64,000 bases of DNA from Fumia sp045645505. Its GTDB lineage: Bacteria; Bacillota; Clostridia; Oscillospirales; Ruminococcaceae. Below the pieces are notes generated by a model. That model was not told where the DNA came from and made no database searches. It saw nothing but the letters and a program-made list of their open reading frames with translations. Below, piece after piece: positions 40,811 to 49,686 of the stretch. The position numbers were made by a program, and so were the translations under genes. Positions within the stretch are counted from its first letter, which is position 1; each line of letters begins with the position of its first letter. The stretch lies in the NCBI GenBank assembly GCA_045645505.1, contig JAZRIW010000005.1, forward strand, positions 124,001-188,000, read 5' to 3'.

Positions 40811-42844
40811 TTGAAACTTGATGATGCGGTTAAAGTCCTTAAGAATGTGGGCGAAAAGCGTAAAAATCTTTATGCAAAACTTGGGATTGTTACAGTTTCT
40901 GATTTGATTAAATTTTATCCGCGAAGTTATATAGACTACACTTCTTCTAAACTTCTGGCAGAGTGCGAAAATGGTGAAAATGCAGTTATAGAGGCAAAGG
41001 TTATACGTAAATATCCGCCTAATAAAATACGCAAAAATATGACAATTTATAAAATTGCTGTAACTGATGGGCTTTCAAATGCCACCTTGACTATTTTTAA
41101 TAACGAATATGCTTATTCTGCATTTGAACTTTATAAAACATATTTTATAAACGGGAAATTTTCAGTTTTAAACGGAAACTATCAGATAACGCTCACATCT
41201 TTTATAAAGGATGATGAGGGTGAATTGATGCGCCCTGTATATAATTTAACCGACGGGCTTTCAAATGGTATGATTTTAAATAATGTAAAGGAAGCTGTTT
41301 TAAATTGTGCTGATCAACTTGAGGATATTTTGCCTAAGGGTTTAAGAGAAAAATATGATCTTATTTCTTTTCCTGAAGCTGTAAAAACCATACATTTTCC
41401 TGAAAATAAGGCAGCTTATGAAAAAGCAAGGTATCGACTCGCTTTTGAGGAGTTGTTTTTACTTAGTCTTTCTTTACTTCTTTTAAGAGGTAGAGATAAG
41501 AAAAAAACCAATGTGCAGATTGAAGATGTTGATATGACACCTTTTTATAATTTATTGCCTTTTTCACTTACATCGGCACAAGAAAAGTCTATAAATGAAA
41601 TTCTTGCGGATTTAGGTAAGGAAACACCTATGAACAGACTTCTGCAAGGAGATGTTGGTTCGGGAAAAACAATGGTAGCAGCAGCAGGATGTTATGCTGC
41701 ATTCACAAAAGGTTATCAATCTGCAATAATGGCCCCTACGGAAATTTTAGCAGCACAACATGAAATGACTCTTAAAAAGGTTTTGGAACCATTGGGAGTT
41801 AAGGTTGCACTTTTGACAGGCTCACTTACAAAAAAACAAAAAGATGTTTTAAGGGCAGAAATAAGCGATGGGACATATGATGTGGTTGTAGGTACACATG
41901 CTTTGGTACAAAAGGAAACTTGTTTTTACAGACTTGGATTTGTTGTTACTGATGAACAACATCGTTTTGGAGTAAAGCAACGTACTGAATTAAGTAAAAA
42001 AGGATTAAGACCGCATCATCTGGTTATGTCGGCAACTCCTATTCCAAGAACACTTGCGCTTATTGTGTATGGAGATTTGGATATTTCTGTACTTGATGAA
42101 CTTCCGAAAGGCAGGCAAAAGGTCGAAACCTTTTCTGTTCATTCGGATAAGCGTAAAAGAGCGTTGGGATTTGTTAAAAAGGAACTTGATAATGGCCATC
42201 AGGGTTATATTATTTGCCCGCTTATTGAGGAAAGCAAATCTGAACTTATGGCAGCAGAAAGATATTTTCAGATTATAAAAACCAATTATTTTCCACAATA
42301 TGAAGTAGCACTTTTACATGGAAAACTTAAGAGTGATGAAAAGGATAGAATAATGGAGTCCTTTAAGCTTGGTGAAATTAAGCTTTTGGTTTCAACAACG
42401 GTTGTAGAGGTAGGTGTTGACGTGCCGAATGCTACCGTTATGATGATAGAAAATGCCGAAAGATTTGGACTTTCACAGCTTCATCAGCTCAGAGGCAGAG
42501 TGGGAAGAGGCAAAGCGCAGTCTTATTGTATCCTTGTTTCAGACAATGAAGGAGCTGAAAATCGCAAAAGGCTTAAGATTATGAAAGAGACTACTGATGG
42601 TTTTATTATTGCAAAAGAGGATTTAAAATTAAGAGGTGCAGGAGACTTCTTTGGGGACAGACAGCATGGGCTTCCTGAATTCGGAATAGCTGATTTGCTT
42701 GAGGACAGTGTGCTTTTTAAAACTGCACAGAGTGAAGCGAAAAAAATTCTAAAAGAGGATTCATCTCTTATCAAAAAGGAGAATATGCCTTTAAGATTGT
42801 ATATCGAAAAAATCTTTGGCGATAATTACAGTGGACTTAACTGA
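40811..42844 (+). CDS. recG: ATP-dependent DNA helicase RecG
   Basis: Regresses stalled replication forks and processes Holliday junctions. 677 residues from the TTG preceded by AGGAGG; an earlier frame from 40763 passes through the terminator. N-terminal wedge/OB domain (about 1-240), helicase motifs I GDVGSGKTMVAAA (near 280), TDEQHRFGVKQR (DEQH box near 380), SATPIPRT, and motif VI QLHQLRGRVGRGKAQSYC, followed by the TRG region. Downstream murC begins 34 bp later. Confidence 0.97.
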   Translation: MKLDDAVKVLKNVGEKRKNLYAKLGIVTVSDLIKFYPRSYIDYTSSKLLAECENGENAVIEAKVIRKYPPNKIRKNMTIYKIAVTDGLSNATLTIFNNEYAYSAFELYKTYFINGKFSVLNGNYQITLTSFIKDDEGELMRPVYNLTDGLSNGMILNNVKEAVLNCADQLEDILPKGLREKYDLISFPEAVKTIHFPENKAAYEKARYRLAFEELFLLSLSLLLLRGRDKKKTNVQIEDVDMTPFYNLLPFSLTSAQEKSINEILADLGKETPMNRLLQGDVGSGKTMVAAAGCYAAFTKGYQSAIMAPTEILAAQHEMTLKKVLEPLGVKVALLTGSLTKKQKDVLRAEISDGTYDVVVGTHALVQKETCFYRLGFVVTDEQHRFGVKQRTELSKKGLRPHHLVMSATPIPRTLALIVYGDLDISVLDELPKGRQKVETFSVHSDKRKRALGFVKKELDNGHQGYIICPLIEESKSELMAAERYFQIIKTNYFPQYEVALLHGKLKSDEKDRIMESFKLGEIKLLVSTTVVEVGVDVPNATVMMIENAERFGLSQLHQLRGRVGRGKAQSYCILVSDNEGAENRKRLKIMKETTDGFIIAKEDLKLRGAGDFFGDRQHGLPEFGIADLLEDSVLFKTAQSEAKKILKEDSSLIKKENMPLRLYIEKIFGDNYSGLN

Positions 42845-42878
42845 CAGTATATATTTTGTTCGATTTAGGGGGATTTTT

Positions 42879-44240
42879 ATGATTTTAGATAATAAAAAAC
42901 ATATTCATTTTATAGGAATCGGTGGTTCGGGTATGTTTCCGATAGCACAAATTCTTCATGGCAGGGGATATTATATAACCGGTTCTGATAACAATGAAAC
43001 CGATACTTTAAATCTGGTAAGAAAAATGGGTGTACCGGTGGTTTTGGGCCAAAAGGCTGAAAATATTGAAGGTGCAGACCTTATTATTCATACAGCCGCC
43101 ATTATGGAGGATAATCCGGAACTTATCGCCGCAAGAGAAAGTGGAGTACCTGTTTTGGAACGAAGTGAAATTTTAGGAGAGCTTACCGGAATGTATTCAA
43201 ATACTATCTGTGTAAGTGGTACTCACGGAAAAACTACGACTACTTCTATGCTTGCACAAATCATGCTTGACGCCAACACAGATCCTACATGTGTAATAGG
43301 AGGAAAACTTCCCTCAATAGGTGGAAACGGAAGAAATGGCAAAAGTGAAAATATGATTTGTGAAGCGTGTGAGTTTGTAGATACTTTTTTGAAGCTTTAT
43401 CCTGATATTTCGGTTATTTTAAATATTGATGCGGATCATCTTGATTACTTTAAAACTCTTGATAATATTATTGCTTCATTTAAAAAATTCGCCGAAAAAA
43501 CCACAAAGCTTTTAATTGTAAACGGAGATGATGAAAACACCTTAAAAGCGGTAAAAGGAGTTGAAAAGCCTGCAATTACATTTGGCTTTTCAAACACTAA
43601 TGACTATTATCCCGTAAACATTAAAAGTTTAGGTGGGGTTGAATCACAGTTTGATTTAATGCACGCTGAAGAAAATCTTGGAACGATTACTCTTCATGTT
43701 CCGGGTGAACATAATATTTTAAATGCGGTATCAGCGTGTGTTGCGGCAATACAAAGTGGTGTGGAAATGAAAGACTGCATCAAGGGACTTGATAATTTTT
43801 ATGGTGCAGGCAGACGTTTTGAGGTGCTTAAAAAGGTAAAAGGCATTACAATTGTCGATGATTACGCACATCATCCCAAGGAAATAGAAGTTACTTTAAA
43901 TGCGGCAAAAAAATTGCCTTTCAACAGAGTGTGGGCAGTGCATCAGCCTTTTACTTACTCAAGAACATCAATGCTGATTGATGATTTTGCAAAGGTTTTG
44001 CAGATAGCTGATGAAGTGGTTTTATCAGAGATTATGGGCTCAAGAGAGAAAAATACTTATAATATTTACACTAAGGATTTGGCTCAAAAAATCCCCGGCA
44101 GTAAATGGTTTGAAACCTTTGAAGAAATAGCTTGTTATGTTTCAGAAAATGCAAAAGAAGGCGATTTAATCATAACTTTAGGTTGTGGTGATGTGTATAA
44201 AGCGGCAAAACTTATTATAGATAAGCTTGAAAAAATGTAA
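42879..44240 (+). CDS. murC: UDP-N-acetylmuramate-L-alanine ligase
   Basis: Adds L-Ala to UDP-MurNAc, first peptide step of wall synthesis. 453 residues from the ATG with AGGGGG upstream; a longer frame from 42816 overlaps recG. Rossmann start HIHFIGIGGSGMFPIAQIL, P-loop SGTHGKTTTTSM (near 112), EACEFVDTFLKLYPD, NIDADHLDYFKTLDNII, GEHNILNAVSAC, and C-terminal GAGRRFEVLKK and VDDYAHHPKEIEVTL, the MurC signature. Located away from the dcw cluster and next to recG. Confidence 0.96.
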   Translation: MILDNKKHIHFIGIGGSGMFPIAQILHGRGYYITGSDNNETDTLNLVRKMGVPVVLGQKAENIEGADLIIHTAAIMEDNPELIAARESGVPVLERSEILGELTGMYSNTICVSGTHGKTTTTSMLAQIMLDANTDPTCVIGGKLPSIGGNGRNGKSENMICEACEFVDTFLKLYPDISVILNIDADHLDYFKTLDNIIASFKKFAEKTTKLLIVNGDDENTLKAVKGVEKPAITFGFSNTNDYYPVNIKSLGGVESQFDLMHAEENLGTITLHVPGEHNILNAVSACVAAIQSGVEMKDCIKGLDNFYGAGRRFEVLKKVKGITIVDDYAHHPKEIEVTLNAAKKLPFNRVWAVHQPFTYSRTSMLIDDFAKVLQIADEVVLSEIMGSREKNTYNIYTKDLAQKIPGSKWFETFEEIACYVSENAKEGDLIITLGCGDVYKAAKLIIDKLEKM

Positions 44241-44246
44241 AAAGAT

Positions 44247-44290
44247 AGGGAGTTAAAAACTTTTTGTTTTTAACTCCCTGTTTGTTATTT
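44247..44290. terminator. bidirectional terminator between murC and ttcA
   Basis: 14-bp stem AGGGAGTTAAAAAC with its complement, 5-nt loop, T-rich on both sides, between converging genes. Confidence 0.85.
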
Positions 44291-44296
44291 TAAAAA

Positions 44297-45034
44297 TTAT
44301 TTTTGGTTACTTTTTCCTGTGTATCCCCATCCGTCAACACCATTTCTTCTCAAAGCTCCGAAAAGCCTATATTTAAAGGCATCACTGTCCTTATCATAGG
44401 TCGAGAGAAATTCCTTCATATTCTGGCGCGAGGTGTGGCCGTCAGCGGGACATTTGCTTTTTGTAATCGGCATATTGTGTTTTAATGCGGCTTTTTTTAC
44501 ATCTTTTTCCGGCGCAAAAACCATAGGTCTTATCATCCATAAATTTTTTCTTGAAAGATATGATTTTGGAGAAAAGCATCCTATTCTGCCTTCGTTAAAT
44601 AAGTTCATCATAAATGTTTCTACAACATCGTCATAATGGTGGCCTAATGCGATTTTGTTGCAGTTAAATTCGATGGCCACATCATGCAAAGCTCCTCTGC
44701 GCATTCTTGCACAAAGGCTGCAAGGGTTAGGTTCTTTTCGTATATCAAACACAATCTGGCCTATATCAGTAGCTTTTACATAGTATGGAATTTCCATTTC
44801 ATTACAAAAGCTTTTTATAGCTGAATAATCACTGTCAGTTTTATTAAAGCGCGGGTCTAAAGTTATTGCAATAAGCTCGTAATCAATTCCAATAAATCGT
44901 TTTAAAAGGTGAAGCCCTTTAAGCAAAACCAAAGAGTCCTTACCACCTGAAACTCCCACCGCTATTCTGTCGCCATTTTCTATTAAATCAAATTCCTGAA
45001 TGGCTTTTCGCATATATCCTAAAATTCTTTGCAC
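44297..45034 (-). CDS. TtcA-family PP-loop ATPase (tRNA thiolation-like)
   Basis: 245 residues from the GTG preceded by GGAGG; a TTG at 45046 overlaps that site and is rejected. PP-loop VGVSGGKDSLVLLKG (about 24-38), CSLCARMRRG giving CxxC, and a third Cys in KSKCPADG, the [4Fe-4S] ligand set of TtcA, which makes 2-thiocytidine at tRNA position 32. Firmicute members of this length are often annotated simply TtcA family; the modified base is uncertain. Confidence 0.85.
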   Translation of the reverse strand: MQRILGYMRKAIQEFDLIENGDRIAVGVSGGKDSLVLLKGLHLLKRFIGIDYELIAITLDPRFNKTDSDYSAIKSFCNEMEIPYYVKATDIGQIVFDIRKEPNPCSLCARMRRGALHDVAIEFNCNKIALGHHYDDVVETFMMNLFNEGRIGCFSPKSYLSRKNLWMIRPMVFAPEKDVKKAALKHNMPITKSKCPADGHTSRQNMKEFLSTYDKDSDAFKYRLFGALRRNGVDGWGYTGKSNQK

Positions 45035-45065
45035 ATTATCCTCCAAAAATTATTTTGTGAAAAGA

Positions 45066-46070
45066 TTATACATCATTTTGAGTATAATTACAATAGTTTT
45101 CAAGTGAGGTTTCGGGATAATAATGGGAAAGAATTTCTTTGTAGTTTTTTCCTTCCTGTGCCATGAAATTTGCACCATATTGGCTCATCCCTACTAAGTG
45201 ACCATACCCATAAGTGGTAAAAGTGAGAGTATCGTTTTCTGCTTTTATGGTAAAATTAGCGGAATTTAAATTAAACATTTTCCGTATTTCGGACCCTGTC
45301 ATAGTTTTGCCTAAAAAAGCTTTCAATACAGTTCCCGAATCGGTGCGGGAGAGGATTTTAAAATCCTTGATATTATAATTCTTTCCAAGGATTTCTTCGG
45401 TTTCTTTTTTTGTAAAACTTTTTTCGGAAATTTTATTATTTTCATATGGACTTTCAACTGAAATCAAGTAAGGCAGGTGTTTTCCCCATATATCTTCTGA
45501 GGCCTCAGTTTGTCCTGGGGATAAAGAGTGAAATGCGGCGATTATAGGTTCATTTTCATAAACAAGTATCTCATTTATCACGCAGGATACGGCGTCGGTT
45601 ATCTTTTTTTCGTAGCTTTCAAAATTTTTTCCCCATAGATTTTCACGTTCTTTTTTTGAAAGATATGCTTGAAAACGAGAAGAATCTGTGGAGATAAAAG
45701 CACCTTTCAAGGCTTTGTCGGGATTTTTTAATATAATCCCCATCTGGTACAGAGTATAGGTATGAGATGCGACAGCTTGTGCTTTTAATGCTTCCGTTTC
45801 AAAAGAAGCTGGCATTTCTGCTGCAACAACTCCAACAATATATTGAGCAGGGGTTAAATTAATTATTTTTTCGGATTTTATGTCCAGAACTTTATAATAT
45901 GCAGGAAAATCAGGGGCCGATGTGCTTTTATTTTTACTGAAAGAAAAATTATATGAGTAAGCCGGACTGAATATAAAATCAGCATCTTTGCTTTTTGCAA
46001 TAAATGAAAGTAAAGGGAAAAAAGTAAAAGCAATAAAAAAAGCAAATGCTTTTAAGATTTTTTCTTTCAC
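45066..46070 (-). CDS. spoIID: stage II sporulation protein D (SpoIID)
   Basis: Lytic transglycosylase that cooperates with SpoIIP in septal thinning and engulfment. 334 residues; GTG start with GGAGGG upstream; N-terminal membrane helix (about 5-24). The SpoIID domain is recognisable in TPAQYIVGVVAAEMPASFET, EALKAQAVASHTYTLYQM, ISTDSSRFQAYLSKKERENL, AAFHSLSPGQTEASEDIWG, and the end TYGYGHLVGMSQYGANFMA, including the catalytic Glu region (AAEMP). Confidence 0.94.
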   Translation of the reverse strand: MKEKILKAFAFFIAFTFFPLLSFIAKSKDADFIFSPAYSYNFSFSKNKSTSAPDFPAYYKVLDIKSEKIINLTPAQYIVGVVAAEMPASFETEALKAQAVASHTYTLYQMGIILKNPDKALKGAFISTDSSRFQAYLSKKERENLWGKNFESYEKKITDAVSCVINEILVYENEPIIAAFHSLSPGQTEASEDIWGKHLPYLISVESPYENNKISEKSFTKKETEEILGKNYNIKDFKILSRTDSGTVLKAFLGKTMTGSEIRKMFNLNSANFTIKAENDTLTFTTYGYGHLVGMSQYGANFMAQEGKNYKEILSHYYPETSLENYCNYTQNDV

Positions 46071-46120
46071 ATAATCCCTCCTTTTTTAAATTTAAAAGTT
46101 TGTTAACAGCTTTGTTTCTA

Positions 46121-46149
46121 TTGACTTTAAAGCGATAATATTATAAAAT
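46121..46149 (+). promoter_or_regulatory. sigma-A promoter of citrate synthase
   Basis: TTGACT, 17-bp spacer, TAAAAT on the plus strand, about 94 bp upstream of the ATG. The leader in between shows no strong hairpin. Confidence 0.6.
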
Positions 46150-46242
46150 AATATTATCTATATAATAAAAATGGGTATCTATGGCTCGCTTTTATATAAT
46201 TTGATATTAAACAAGATAAATAAGACAGGAAGGCGGTAAAAT

Positions 46243-47601
46243 ATGTCGGGCGGATTTGTAAAAAAAGAATCTTTGAATACCTTATTCGAAGAGTTTAAAA
46301 AATATAACTACATTGATGCGGCATTGTACGAAAAATACGATGTAAAAAGAGGTTTGAGAAACAGTGACGGAACAGGTGTTATGGCTGGTCTTACACAGAT
46401 TTGTAATGTGCATGGTTACGTTATAAATGAGGGCGAAAAACAAGCTGTTGACGGAGAATTAACTTTCAGAGGAGTTAATATTAAGGATTTAGTTTATTCT
46501 TGCATAAAAGAACAGCGTTTCGGTTATGAAGAGGTTGCCTATCTTTTGCTTTTTGGAAGTTTGCCGGATAAAAAGCAACTTGATTTCTTTAAAATGGTTT
46601 TATCCCAGGCGAGAACATTGCCATCTGATTTTATTCAGGATATGGTTATTAAAGCACCTTCAAAAGATATTATGAATAAATTGGGGCGCAGTATATTAGC
46701 TCTTTATTCTTATGATGACTTTGCAGATGAAAATTCCCTTGAGGGAGAACTCAGAAAGGCTCTTTATATTATTGCAAGAATGCCCGTTATTATGGTTAAC
46801 GCTTATCAGACAAAGAGAGGGCATTATGATAATGCTTCTACATATTATCACCCCTTACGTCCTGATGAAAGTATGGCAGAGAGTATTTTATCTACTCTGC
46901 GTCCTGACAGACAATATACTAAAGATGAGGCTTTACTTTTAGATATCTGTCTTATGCTTCATGCAGAACATGGTGGAGGAAACAACTCTACTTTCGTTTG
47001 TCGTGCCCTTACTTCTGCAGGTACTGATGCATATTCTGCATATTCAGGCGCCGTTGGTGCACTCAAAGGATTCAGACATGGTGGTGCCAACATTAAGGTT
47101 GTGCAGATGATTGATGAGATTAAACGCGGCGTTAAAAACTGGGAAAATGAAGAAGAGATAAAAGAATATCTTCGTCAGATTATGGATAAGAAAAAAGGCG
47201 ATGGAACAGGCCTTATTTATGGTATGGGACATGCGGTTTATACACTTTCTGACCCCAGAGCTGTTATCCTTCGTGAAAGTGCAGGAAACTTAGCTGCTAA
47301 GCAGGGAATGCTTGAAGAATATGAACTTTTAAAGAGAATTGAAAGACTTGCTTCTGAAGTTTTCCTGGAAAAGAAGGGCGATGGAAAGGTAGTTACTGCC
47401 AATGTCGATTTCTATTCCGGTTTTGTTTATCGTATGCTTAAAATCCCGGTAGAACTTTATACCCCGTTGTTTGCAGTTTCAAGAATGGCGGGTTGGTCTG
47501 CACATAGAATAGAGGAATTTATGACATGTTCAAGAATAATCCGTCCTGCTTATAAATCAATTGTTAAACCGAAAGAATATGTTGAAATTGAGAAAAGATA
47601 G
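46243..47601 (+). CDS. citrate synthase (citrate/2-methylcitrate synthase family)
   Basis: Condenses acetyl-CoA and oxaloacetate to citrate. 452 residues; about 60 extra N-terminal residues precede the usual start GYVINEGEKQAVDGELTFRG. Conserved His are H240/H243 in LMLHAEHGGGNNSTF, H279 in GFRHGGAN and H330 in GMGHAVYT, and Asp389 in NVDFYSG. The usual GHRVY reads GHAVY here, replacing the Arg with Ala. With nifJ it could feed glutamate synthesis via a partial TCA route. aconitase and isocitrate dehydrogenase are not in the window. GGAAGG ribosome-binding sequence. Confidence 0.93.
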   Translation: MSGGFVKKESLNTLFEEFKKYNYIDAALYEKYDVKRGLRNSDGTGVMAGLTQICNVHGYVINEGEKQAVDGELTFRGVNIKDLVYSCIKEQRFGYEEVAYLLLFGSLPDKKQLDFFKMVLSQARTLPSDFIQDMVIKAPSKDIMNKLGRSILALYSYDDFADENSLEGELRKALYIIARMPVIMVNAYQTKRGHYDNASTYYHPLRPDESMAESILSTLRPDRQYTKDEALLLDICLMLHAEHGGGNNSTFVCRALTSAGTDAYSAYSGAVGALKGFRHGGANIKVVQMIDEIKRGVKNWENEEEIKEYLRQIMDKKKGDGTGLIYGMGHAVYTLSDPRAVILRESAGNLAAKQGMLEEYELLKRIERLASEVFLEKKGDGKVVTANVDFYSGFVYRMLKIPVELYTPLFAVSRMAGWSAHRIEEFMTCSRIIRPAYKSIVKPKEYVEIEKR

Positions 47602-47628
47602 TTTTTAATTTTTACAGGAGGGCGACTT

Positions 47629-48939
47629 GTGAGTAGAAAATTGTTACCGTTAATTTTGGCCTTCACCTTTATTTTTAGTGGTTGCACATATACCGGAAGA
47701 AATGTTGACAGTTTGTTGAGACCTCCAATTCTTTCTGATGAGCAAAGCGATATTTGGAAGGTGCTCAAGAAAAACGCTCCCGAGGGGAATATAAAGCTTT
47801 CATATCCGCAACGTGGTGAGAATCGTTCTGCAATATTCTTAACCAATTTAGATGACGAGCCGGGCGAAGAGGCAGTAGCTTTTTTACAGCCTTCAGCTAC
47901 TTCAACAACATCATTCATAGAAATTAAGGTGTTAGATAATAAAAATGGTAACTGGGAGCTTATTTCCGATTCTCCGCTTGAGGGTATTCAGATAGAGGAC
48001 GTTGCTGTTTTGAATGTCGGTACCGGTGTGCCCGTTTTAGTGGTTGGACTCAATTATGCAAGTGACGGAAATCATCTGATAAAAGCTATGCAGTTTGATG
48101 GAAAGGACCTTCATACTATTTTTTCGAAAAACTATCAGGTTAAAGGGTTTTATGATTTTGATTCTGATGGAAATGACGATATTTTCATTGTGGAAAATCC
48201 TGAGTCGGAAGTAAAAACCTGGGCAAGAGTGTATAAATATGATAATTTTGACTTTTCAGAATTTGGCGCTGTTACCGTAAACCCTGAGATAACAAGATAT
48301 TCAAGCCTTATAAGGGGATATACTACCCAGGGAATAGAGGCGGTATATCTTGACGGATATAAGGGCAGTGAGCTTATGGCTACAGAGATCCTTTATTATA
48401 GCGAAGATGAAAAAAGACTTATAAATCTGACTTATGATGGAGAGGAACCACAAAAATATCCTACTGACAGGGTGCCGATTGTTACATGCAGAGATCTGAC
48501 TAATGATGGCATAATCGAAGTGCCCGGTGTAAGACCTCTCCCGGGTTATGAAGAGAATACCGAGGGAGCACTGTATCTTACTGATTGGTTCCATTTTAGT
48601 GATAAAAAATATGAGAGAATAGGTTCATCTTTTGTAAATACCTCTTTTGGTTATGCTTTTAATTTCCCTGATAAGTGGATAGGAAAAGTGACTGCTGTAA
48701 AACCTAAAGAAGATGAAGTTGTGTTTTATGAATATGATGTTGAAAATAAAGGCAGAGAGGAACTTCTTTATCTTAAGGTTTCAACACGAAGTGATTGGTT
48801 AAGTAATAAGGGTTCTTCGGAGTATGAGCTTATAGATACTAAGGGACAGGTTGTTTATCTTGCAAAAATTTGTGATACAACCTCTTCCTTAAAACTTAGT
48901 GTTTCTCAGGTTAAAGAGTATTTTAACAGAATTTCATAG
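47629..48939 (+). CDS. lipoprotein of unknown function (VCBS/FG-GAP-like)
   Basis: 436 residues, GTG start with AGGAGGG upstream. Signal peptide with lipobox FSGC, so anchored outside the cell membrane. The body has repeated calcium-loop-like stretches (FYDFDSDGNDDIFIVE, near 180-195; CRDLTNDGIIEV, near 288) as in FG-GAP/VCBS beta-propellers, and a C-terminal part with FGYAFNFPDKWIGKV. Its gene is followed within 25 bp by a two-component pair and may encode an accessory sensor or a product of that unit. No specific family recognised. Confidence 0.8.
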   Translation: MSRKLLPLILAFTFIFSGCTYTGRNVDSLLRPPILSDEQSDIWKVLKKNAPEGNIKLSYPQRGENRSAIFLTNLDDEPGEEAVAFLQPSATSTTSFIEIKVLDNKNGNWELISDSPLEGIQIEDVAVLNVGTGVPVLVVGLNYASDGNHLIKAMQFDGKDLHTIFSKNYQVKGFYDFDSDGNDDIFIVENPESEVKTWARVYKYDNFDFSEFGAVTVNPEITRYSSLIRGYTTQGIEAVYLDGYKGSELMATEILYYSEDEKRLINLTYDGEEPQKYPTDRVPIVTCRDLTNDGIIEVPGVRPLPGYEENTEGALYLTDWFHFSDKKYERIGSSFVNTSFGYAFNFPDKWIGKVTAVKPKEDEVVFYEYDVENKGREELLYLKVSTRSDWLSNKGSSEYELIDTKGQVVYLAKICDTTSSLKLSVSQVKEYFNRIS

Positions 48940-48964
48940 CTGAAATAAAAAGGGGGAATTCCCG

Positions 48965-49672
48965 ATGAAAAGAATCTTAGTCTGCGAGGATGAGGACGTA
49001 ATTCGCGATTTTGTAGTAATAAATTTGCAAAGAGCGGGATACACCGTTGTTGATGTAAATTGCGGCGAAGACGCACTCAGAGTTTACGATGAGCAGAATG
49101 GCGATTTTGATGTCGCACTTTTGGATATTACAATGCCCGGTATCGATGGCTTTACCGTTTGTAAAAAATTGAGAGAAAAGTCAGAAACTTTAGGGATCAT
49201 CTTTCTTTCTGCAAAAACTCAGGAAATGGATAAGGTAGGCGGTCTCATGCTCGGAGCAGATGACTATGTAACTAAGCCTTTCAGCCCTTCTGAAGTTGTG
49301 GCAAGGGTAGATGCGATTTATCGCAGAGTTTGTATGTCATCAAACAATATCAGAGATAATTCAATAATAAGAAGTGGCCCGTTTGTGCTTAATCACAAAA
49401 GTCGCACTTTAACTAAAAACGGAATACTTATAGATATTACTCAGGTTGAATATCAAATTATGGAACTTCTTTTAAAAAATAAGGGAGTTGCACTTGAACG
49501 AGGTAAAATTCTCACCGAAATATGGGGAGAAAATTATTATAATGACGATAAAATTGTTGATGTAAATATAAGAAGGCTCAGAATTAAGATAGAAGACGAA
49601 CCGTCTGAACCTACATATATCCAGACTATCTGGGGATATGGATATAAATGGGTAGATCCTGATATGAAATAA
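48965..49672 (+). CDS. OmpR/PhoB-family response regulator
   Basis: 235 residues. Receiver domain with acidic pocket CEDED (7-11), phosphoacceptor Asp54 in LLDITMPGIDG, Ser/Thr in FLSAKT, and Lys104 in TKPFSPSEV. C-terminal winged helix (from about 135) with RTLTKNGILIDITQVEYQIM and DVNIRRLRIKIEDEPSEP then IQTIWGYGYKW. Paired with the histidine kinase 14 bp downstream. Regulon unknown; the lipoprotein upstream is a candidate target or partner. Confidence 0.95.
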   Translation: MKRILVCEDEDVIRDFVVINLQRAGYTVVDVNCGEDALRVYDEQNGDFDVALLDITMPGIDGFTVCKKLREKSETLGIIFLSAKTQEMDKVGGLMLGADDYVTKPFSPSEVVARVDAIYRRVCMSSNNIRDNSIIRSGPFVLNHKSRTLTKNGILIDITQVEYQIMELLLKNKGVALERGKILTEIWGENYYNDDKIVDVNIRRLRIKIEDEPSEPTYIQTIWGYGYKWVDPDMK

Positions 49673-49686
49673 AAAAAGGAGTGTGC

